A stretch of 32,425 bases of DNA. Origin: Oscillatoria sp. HE19RPO (GTDB taxonomy: Bacteria > Cyanobacteriota > Cyanobacteriia > Cyanobacteriales > Laspinemataceae). Every line of letters begins with the position of its first letter. The stretch's first letter is position 1. Both the position numbers and the translations under genes were made by a program. Shown in pieces: positions 27,916-32,425 of this stretch. The notes under the pieces are model-generated. The model ran no database searches. It saw only the letters and a list, made by a program, of their open reading frames with translations, and was not told the origin of the DNA. The stretch is taken from the NCBI RefSeq assembly GCF_024220515.1, contig NZ_JAMXOT010000131.1:1-32425 (forward strand), read 5' to 3'.

Positions 27916-28233
27916 ATGGCTACCTTACAACAGCAAAAAATTCGGATTCGTCTAAAAGCCTTCGATCGCAGATTGCTCGATACTTCCTGCGAAAAAATCG
28001 TAGATACCGCGAATCGGACCAACGCCACCGCCGTCGGACCTATTCCTTTACCGACGAACCGACGGATTTACTGTTTACTCCGTTCTCCCCACGTGGATAA
28101 AGATTCCCGGGAGCATTTTGAAACCCGAACCCACCGCCGGATTATCGATATCTATCAACCGTCTTCTAAGACGATTGATGCGCTCATGAAACTCGATTTG
28201 CCTGCTGGTGTGGATATTGAAGTCAAACTCTAA
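27916..28233 (+). CDS. rpsJ: 30S ribosomal protein S10
   Basis: S10 is a small-subunit head protein and also the NusE transcription antitermination factor. The 105-aa product runs from [19 protein letters not shown] to AGVDIEVKL. It keeps GPIPLPT and the RTHRRIID loop that enters the head. ATG at 27916 is the only sensible start. It is the last gene of the str operon in this organism, separated from tuf by a heptamer array and followed by a strong terminator. Confidence 0.98.
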   Translation: MATLQQQKIRIRLKAFDRRLLDTSCEKIVDTANRTNATAVGPIPLPTNRRIYCLLRSPHVDKDSREHFETRTHRRIIDIYQPSSKTIDALMKLDLPAGVDIEVKL

Positions 28234-28315
28234 AGGTCTTCCTGCGCCGATCGCACCGTCTGCATAAATCCAGCGCCTCGCTTCTGGCAATGCAACGGAC
28301 TGTTTTATCTATCCT

Positions 28316-28350
28316 TTAAAAAAGGAGAACTCAGAATTCTCCTTTTTTAA
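28316..28350 (+). terminator. Rho-independent terminator of the str operon
   Basis: TTAAAAAAGGAGAA (28316-28329) pairs perfectly with TTCTCCTTTTTTAA (28337-28350), a 14-bp stem with loop CTCAGAA. The T6 run is in the descending arm, as usual for stems with an A-tract base. It begins 82 bp after the rpsJ stop. The symmetry means it could also act on the minus strand. Confidence 0.88.
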
Positions 28351-28415
28351 GCATTCAATCCGAGACTGAACCTAAAAGCGATCGCCCCTAAATTTATTAA
28401 AAATAATAACTACCC

Positions 28416-28509
28416 CAGGACTTACGCAGAGAATCCACCCTAAATGTAGTGGCGATTCGCGAATCGCCACTACATTTAGGGTCTAATTTTAAAAATTGGG
28501 TAAGTCCTG
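28416..28509. repeat. MITE-like palindromic element, copy 2
   Basis: It has the same CAGGACTTACGCA... and ...GTAAGTCCTG ends as the element at 21399-21500. The centre (28437-28482) is a perfect 46-bp palindrome without any loop. Compared with copy 1 the stem differs by a paired change (GTAGAGGCG/CGCCTCTAC versus GTAGTGGCG/CGCCACTAC), which keeps base pairing. There is no coding capacity. It lies between the str terminator and the LON-domain gene. Confidence 0.87.
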
Positions 28510-28706
28510 TACGCTTAAAAAACTCCCCTTGAAAACTCGCTTTCTTTAACATAACTCTTCAAAAACGTCAAGTTTTTAAGTCAACCAATTATCAAAAAAT
28601 CCAGACTTGTCCGTGAGCCAGGACGGGTGAGTTCCTTGTACCGCAATGTTCAGGTTAAATGTATCAGTTAAGATAAAAGCGAAGTTACTTTTTGGACCGA
28701 GGCATA

Positions 28707-29351
28707 ATGCAATCCTCCTCCTCGATCGCCGTTCGAGAACTCCCCCTATTTCCCTTGCCTGAAGTCGTACTCTTTCCAGGCCGCCCCCTACCCCTGCACA
28801 TTTTCGAGTTTCGCTACCGAATTATGATGAACACCATTCTGGAGAGCGATCGCAGATTTGGGGTACTCATGTGGGATCCCGTCAAAGGTCAACCCAGCTC
28901 CATCGGGTGCTGTGCCGAAATTCTCCAATATGTCCGACTCCCCGATGACCGCATGAAAATGCTCACCCTCGGCCAACAGAGATTTCGAGTCCTAGAATAC
29001 GTCCGAGAAAAACCCTATCTCGTCGGTTTAGTCGAATGGCTCGAAGATCAACCCCCCGAGCAAGACCTCCGACCCCTCGCCAGTGAAGTCGATCGCCTCT
29101 TACGAGATGTCGTCCGTCTCTCCGGCAAACTCATGGATCAAACCATCGAACTCCCCGACGACATCCCCGATCTCCCCGTGGAACTCTCCTATTGGGTCGC
29201 CAGTAACCTCTATGGCGTCGCTGCCGAACAGCAATCCCTTCTCGAAATGCTAGATACCGGAGCCCGACTAGAACGAGAATCGGAAATTCTCACCTCCACC
29301 CGATCTCATCTCGCCGCACGCACCGTCCTCAAAGACACCCTTAATGAGTGA
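28707..29351 (+). CDS. LON peptidase substrate-binding domain protein
   Basis: The 214-aa protein is made almost entirely of the LON N-terminal (substrate-binding) domain, from RELPLFPLPEVVLFPGRPLP through the conserved HIFEFRYRIMM and FGVL segments. The C-terminal part is helical. There is no AAA+ module and no Ser-Lys protease dyad, so it is not a protease itself. Stand-alone LON-domain proteins are common in cyanobacteria and related plant plastid proteins, with unclear function (substrate adaptor or chaperone-like role suspected). ATG at 28707 follows GAGG (28699-28702) at 4 nt. An in-frame TTG at 28692 would add five residues. Confidence 0.92.
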   Translation: MQSSSSIAVRELPLFPLPEVVLFPGRPLPLHIFEFRYRIMMNTILESDRRFGVLMWDPVKGQPSSIGCCAEILQYVRLPDDRMKMLTLGQQRFRVLEYVREKPYLVGLVEWLEDQPPEQDLRPLASEVDRLLRDVVRLSGKLMDQTIELPDDIPDLPVELSYWVASNLYGVAAEQQSLLEMLDTGARLERESEILTSTRSHLAARTVLKDTLNE

Positions 29352-29393
29352 CAAGAGCCTTTAGATATTGGATTTTAGATCAGCGATCGCCTC

Positions 29394-29542
29394 TAATACG
29401 GAATCCGGTTGTCAAAGGTCTGCAAAAACCCGCAGGCTGTTCGCGTAGCGTTCCGTAAGGAAAGCCTGGAGGCTCACAGAACAAAGCGGTGCCTGCGCGG
29501 GCTAAAAGCGAAAACCGACTTTTACCAACCGGATTTGGTATA
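29394..29542. mobile_element. Degenerate MITE-like element, about 149 bp
   Basis: The terminal arms are related in inverted orientation: the left end contains AATCCGGTTGTCAAA, and the reverse complement of the right end contains AATCCGGTTGGTAAA. Inside, CCCGCAGGC (29429-29437) faces GCCTGCGCGGG (29491-29501). Beside it is TTCGCGTAGCGTTCCGTAAG, which resembles an interspersed repeat common in cyanobacteria (recall). No open frame exists. It occupies the gap between two convergent genes. Confidence 0.6.
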
Positions 29543-29571
29543 AAATCCAACATCTCCCTCTTTCTAACTTT

Positions 29572-30960
29572 CTAAAATCTCAACCGTCCCACACCCCCAT
29601 ACCAATGGCGAAGGGCCAGCCAAACCACCGACAGCAAACCGGCAACACTCAACGTTAAACCCGTATAGCTGCCAATTAATCCCCAGATTGGCAGAACCGC
29701 ACCGGCGATCGTACAAATCAGGGCCGCCAACGAAACCCGCTTTTGATTTCCCAACCCCCATACCAACACCAACAGGATGGGAGAAAGCAACAGCCAAGCG
29801 AGAGTCACATCCATCACCCGACTAAAATAAGTCAAACTCAACAGTCCGGCAAAAAATAAACCCCCCGCCAGAGAGACATCAATCAGACGCATCGGGACCG
29901 ATAGATAAAGCAGAACAATCCACCACAAAAATACCCCCGGTGCCAACAACAGCAACCGAGGCAGCACCCCCGTCTTGCGGACCGTCTCCGTTGCCGTAAA
30001 TACCCCAAAAGGATTGCGAACCGAAACATTATCTTCAAACACCCAACTAAAACGGGTCCCCGAACGTTCTTGATTCGTCGCGGTTGGAATAATCCCACTG
30101 GCAAAATCAGCCTTGGGAAAATTTGCCAATGCCGTGAGACGAAAATTAGACAAAGATTCACCTTGGGAATTGTAAACCCACCGAGGTCCTCCTTGCGCCT
30201 TGTAAGTCACCCGAAAGCGAGTTTCTTCCCCGGGTTGTAACGCAAACGGAAAACCATAATCTCCCGGATTAATCTGGAGCATTCGCTCCCCATCCCGCTC
30301 CACTTTAAAGTTTTGCAGCAAAGAATAACCATAAGGGGGAGGAATTTCAAAGAAAAAAGTCCGAGATTCTCTCAGGGAGTTAATCACTTCGTATTCTGCT
30401 TCAAACTCAGCCAGATAAATGGCATTGTTATTGCTAACATCCGTCGATTGGTTGAGGGTAACCACAATGGACGAACCGGACAGGGCCAAAAACCGATTAA
30501 CTTCTCGGGTATCCTCAATTTCAACTAACTGCCCATTAATCCAATTGCTGTATTTATAGGGTTCTTCAATCACATAGCGAATCCGAGGGGAAGGTTGTTC
30601 CAGTCGTTCCCCAGAAACGCTGGCAGCTATGTCTTGAACCCGGGCTTGTTCCCAATGATGGTAGCGATTGGCTAACGTCGAAGATAGAAAGAATCCGCCG
30701 CTTAAAAAGGCCAGAATTAAAATAAAATGGGGTAACTTTTGGAGTAAGACCAAATAACCACCCACCCAATCTTCTAGGAGAGGGAAGGGGGGTTCTGGTT
30801 GTCGGTAAGTCCATTTGAGGGCGGCGATCGCCAATCCGAACACCACTAAAAAAATTCCTAAACTGAGCGATAAACTCAGAATGCGATCGCCAAACTGCAT
30901 CAATTCATCAGGATGAGTCAGATCCGGTAATGCCGGAATGCCTTGAGATGTTGGATACAT
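29572..30960 (-). CDS. Multi-pass membrane protein of unknown function, CreD-like in layout
   Basis: I do not recognise a named family with confidence. From the ATG at 30960 the 462-aa product has two N-terminal membrane helices (around LSLSLGIFLVVFGLAIAAL and LPHFILILAFLSGGFFLSS). A large soluble domain of about 230 residues follows, containing FFFEIPPPYGYSLLQNF and GEETRFRVTYKAQGGPRW. About five to six closely packed C-terminal helices complete it. A big extracytoplasmic beta-type domain ahead of a helix bundle is reminiscent of the inner-membrane protein CreD, but I see no decisive motif. The start is uncertain: TTG at 30996 would add 12 residues, ATG at 30900 would remove 20, and none has a good ribosome site. 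The gene is monocistronic and converges on the LON-domain gene. Confidence 0.8.
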   Translation of the reverse strand: MYPTSQGIPALPDLTHPDELMQFGDRILSLSLSLGIFLVVFGLAIAALKWTYRQPEPPFPLLEDWVGGYLVLLQKLPHFILILAFLSGGFFLSSTLANRYHHWEQARVQDIAASVSGERLEQPSPRIRYVIEEPYKYSNWINGQLVEIEDTREVNRFLALSGSSIVVTLNQSTDVSNNNAIYLAEFEAEYEVINSLRESRTFFFEIPPPYGYSLLQNFKVERDGERMLQINPGDYGFPFALQPGEETRFRVTYKAQGGPRWVYNSQGESLSNFRLTALANFPKADFASGIIPTATNQERSGTRFSWVFEDNVSVRNPFGVFTATETVRKTGVLPRLLLLAPGVFLWWIVLLYLSVPMRLIDVSLAGGLFFAGLLSLTYFSRVMDVTLAWLLLSPILLVLVWGLGNQKRVSLAALICTIAGAVLPIWGLIGSYTGLTLSVAGLLSVVWLALRHWYGGVGRLRF

Positions 30961-31173
30961 AAATTCAGGTAAAGCTGAAATCCCCCAGCTTCTCAAAGGG
31001 GTAAAGTAAGGTAGAATACGTTCATCGAGCTATCCCCATCGCCACATCTGGGGGTGTCAAACTCTGAACTGGATTTGTTGCAGCCATAGACAGCAGCAGA
31101 AGGGTTACATCCCTGATGGCGATCGCCTCTGAATCAAATGACATAACTTTGTCATGCGATCGCCATAAAACTG

Positions 31174-31202
31174 TTACATCTGCTGACTATTCTTTTTATA
31201 GA
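31174..31202 (+). promoter_or_regulatory. Promoter of the small RNA gene
   Basis: The -35 TTACAT (31174-31179) and -10 TATAGA (31197-31202) are separated by exactly 17 bp. Transcription would start near 31208-31210. It points away from the membrane-protein gene and has no protein-coding gene downstream on its strand, only a terminator about 30 nt later. Confidence 0.65.
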
Positions 31203-31208
31203 GAACAA

Positions 31209-31273
31209 TTACGTTCACTTCTCACACCACCCAGGAACCTCGCTCAAAAGCTCCGAGCGGGGTCTTTTTTTTT
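31209..31273 (+). ncRNA. yfr1: Yfr1-like small RNA
   Basis: This free-standing transcription unit in the 413-bp gap between two minus-strand genes has its own promoter and an intrinsic terminator, predicting an RNA of about 60-70 nt. Its middle carries ACTTCTCACACCAC (31217-31230), one base different from the ultraconserved Yfr1 core ACUCCUCACAC as I recall it. The core is followed by the terminator stem. GAAC-AATTAC-GTTC (31203-31216) could form the usual 5' stem if transcription starts slightly earlier than the -10 spacing suggests. Size, order and position of the unpaired CU-rich motif fit Yfr1. In other cyanobacteria Yfr1 is an abundant regulator that binds mRNAs such as those of outer-membrane porins. 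The 5' end is approximate. Confidence 0.65.
31237..31273 (+). terminator. Rho-independent terminator of the small RNA
   Basis: ACCTCGCTC (31237-31245) pairs with GAGCGGGGT (31255-31263) over 9 bp with one G-T pair, loop AAAAGCTCC. One C and then nine T follow (31265-31273). This is the clearest stem-plus-T-run terminator in the window. On the plus strand it has no upstream protein gene to serve. Confidence 0.9.
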
Positions 31274-31373
31274 GATGACCCTCGGCGTTTTTCAGTTGGG
31301 TGAATCGCCTTCGAGTCGGGATTCGAGATAGATGCTTCATATCCTAACCTCACCGACGGGAATCGAACATCCC

Positions 31374-32222
31374 CTAATCCGACTTAATTGCCACAAAATC
31401 GTAACTCCCGAAAATTTTTAGCGTCTCCGTGTGGGAGCGTAATTCCTGAAACGCTGATTCCATCGAAGATTTTCGAGAATCGCATTCTAAATCCAGAAAA
31501 AACAAATATTCTCCGAGCGATCGCTTCGTGGGGCGAGATTCTATCCGACTTAAATTAATCCCCCGACTGGCAAAGACTTGAAGCGGTTGAGAAAGGGCCC
31601 CGGGAAGATTCGCCGGGACGCTAAACCCCAAGGAGGTATAAGCCCCCCCGGGAGAGGGTTGTAAACTCACCACCCAAAACCGAGTGCAGTTATCCGGGCG
31701 ATCGTTAATGGGAAAAGCGATGATGGGGAGATCGTAAAGTTCAGCAGCGCGTTGAGACGAAATTGCAGCAGCGAAGCGATCGCCTTCTAACTGTTGCACC
31801 GCCTCGGTGGTAGAATTTGTGGGAATTAATTGCACCCAAGGGAGAAACTGTTCCAACCATCCCTGACATTGAGCTAACGCTTGGGGATGAGAATAAACCG
31901 TTTTGATTGCTGACAACTCGGGGACGGGTGAAATCAGGGCATGGGAAATCGGCAACAGCAGGGCCCGTTGAATTTGCAGACTATCTAACTGCCAGAGGGC
32001 ATCCAGGGTCATCGGCACACTGCCTTCCAGGGAATTTTCCACAGGCACCACCGCTCGTTGAGCCTGCGATCGGGCAACAGCGCGTAAGGTTTGGGAGATA
32101 CTGGGATAGGGACACAACAGACATTCCTCCCCGGTATCTTGCTGCAACTGGTCCACATAAGCGATCGCTGCCGCTTCGGAATAGGTGCCTGGAGGCCCTA
32201 AATAGGCAATGGATACAGTCAT
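31374..32222 (-). CDS. pheA: Prephenate dehydratase with ACT regulatory domain
   Basis: This enzyme converts prephenate to phenylpyruvate with loss of water and CO2, the committed step to phenylalanine. The catalytic domain (about residues 1-185) begins AYLGPPGTYSEAAA and includes PVENSLEGSV and the NCTRFWV motif whose Thr and Phe are essential in the family. The ACT domain (about 195-275) has the phenylalanine-binding ESRP signature (LSRIESRPTKRSLGEY), so feedback inhibition by Phe is expected. At 282 aa it is the monofunctional type without chorismate mutase, as is usual in cyanobacteria. ATG at 32222 has GAGG 9 nt upstream (32232-32235). The gene ends about 100 bp from the Yfr1-like RNA terminator and converges with it. 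Confidence 0.97.
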   Translation of the reverse strand: MTVSIAYLGPPGTYSEAAAIAYVDQLQQDTGEECLLCPYPSISQTLRAVARSQAQRAVVPVENSLEGSVPMTLDALWQLDSLQIQRALLLPISHALISPVPELSAIKTVYSHPQALAQCQGWLEQFLPWVQLIPTNSTTEAVQQLEGDRFAAAISSQRAAELYDLPIIAFPINDRPDNCTRFWVVSLQPSPGGAYTSLGFSVPANLPGALSQPLQVFASRGINLSRIESRPTKRSLGEYLFFLDLECDSRKSSMESAFQELRSHTETLKIFGSYDFVAIKSD

Positions 32223-32383
32223 CGCAGGTTTCCTCAGTTAACTCGGTTCTTCTTGAAAAATAGCAAAAGGGCGAACACCAGAACACTCTAAAAAGTTGAT
32301 TCTACTTAGGGAACTCCAAAAAATAAAATCTCCAAAACGTTCGTTCGTATGACGGATCAACGGAGTAGCCCCCTCAATGTAGG

Positions 32384-32425
32384 GGCGCAATGCTTGCGCC
32401 CTCCGGAGGGCGCAAGCATTGCGCC
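32384..32425. repeat. Perfect 42-bp palindrome at the right window edge
   Basis: The arms are each 21 bp, built from GGCGCAATGCTTGCGCC extended by CTCC, and meet at TCCGGA with no loop. The repeat may continue beyond the window (GG precedes it at 32382-32383). It lies upstream of pheA. It looks like one of the GC-rich dispersed hairpin repeats of cyanobacteria and has no coding capacity. Confidence 0.85.

Noticed and set aside
31116-31331. 71-codon frame between the membrane protein and pheA
   Set aside because: It overlaps the Yfr1-like promoter, RNA and terminator, and its sequence has no recognisable protein character.
31351-31374. tRNA-like string (GGGAATCGAAC on the plus strand) suggesting a tRNA T-arm on the minus strand
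   Set aside because: The putative T-stem does not pair around the TTCGA loop, there is no matching acceptor or anticodon arm, and the pheA end occupies the place of the 5' half.

Overview
The window is chromosomal DNA from a cyanobacterium, most likely a filamentous Oscillatoriales-type organism (Oscillatoria/Laspinema-like; this placement is inference). The evidence is the recurrent HIP1 octamer GCGATCGC, a fused panC-cmk gene, a ferredoxin-type glutamate synthase, a cyanobacterial-style WD40/AAA-like ATPase, an ethylene-receptor-like histidine kinase, and many short palindromic and heptameric repeats between genes. All of it looks like ordinary core and signalling gene content. I see no prophage, CRISPR array, intact transposase or tRNA/rRNA gene.

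Layout. Positions 1-3179 hold a short tandem repeat, panC/cmk (pantothenate synthesis plus CMP phosphorylation) and a membrane-anchored polysaccharide deacetylase. Positions 3224-8212 (minus strand) hold two AAA-like ATPase genes in probable co-transcription: a small one with an N-terminal helix-turn-helix, then a large one carrying a membrane helix and 14 WD40 repeats. Positions 8638-14618 (plus strand) are a signalling block: a hybrid histidine kinase with an ethylene-binding domain identical to plant ETR1 at every key residue checked, a single-domain response regulator 5 nt downstream, and a REC-PAS-GAF adenylate cyclase. The kinase and the cyclase share a related GAF domain. Positions 14619-15245 are a repeat patch whose last 65-bp unit runs into the 3' end of the ferredoxin-dependent glutamate synthase gene (15233-19915, minus).

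After about 1 kb without a convincing gene come a small cupin (phosphomannose-isomerase type) and an IscA/SufA-like Fe-S protein. Then comes the str operon: a near-consensus promoter, rpsL, rpsG, fusA, tuf and rpsJ, closed by a strong intrinsic terminator at 28316-28350. The operon has unusually long, repeat-bearing or structured spacers. These include a 27-unit heptamer array before rpsJ, a heptamer hairpin before tuf, and a foldable leader before fusA.

The right part has a LON-substrate-binding-domain protein, a degenerate MITE-like element, a multi-pass membrane protein of unknown function and prephenate dehydratase (pheA, minus). Between the last two is a free-standing promoter-terminator unit on the plus strand whose transcript matches the layout and core motif of the cyanobacterial small RNA Yfr1.

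Best leads: (1) the Yfr1-like RNA gene; (2) the ethylene-receptor kinase with a bilin-type GAF that keeps the canonical Cys but has Tyr in place of His; (3) the paired AAA-like/WD40 operon; (4) two dispersed perfect-palindrome elements that differ by a compensatory base-pair change.
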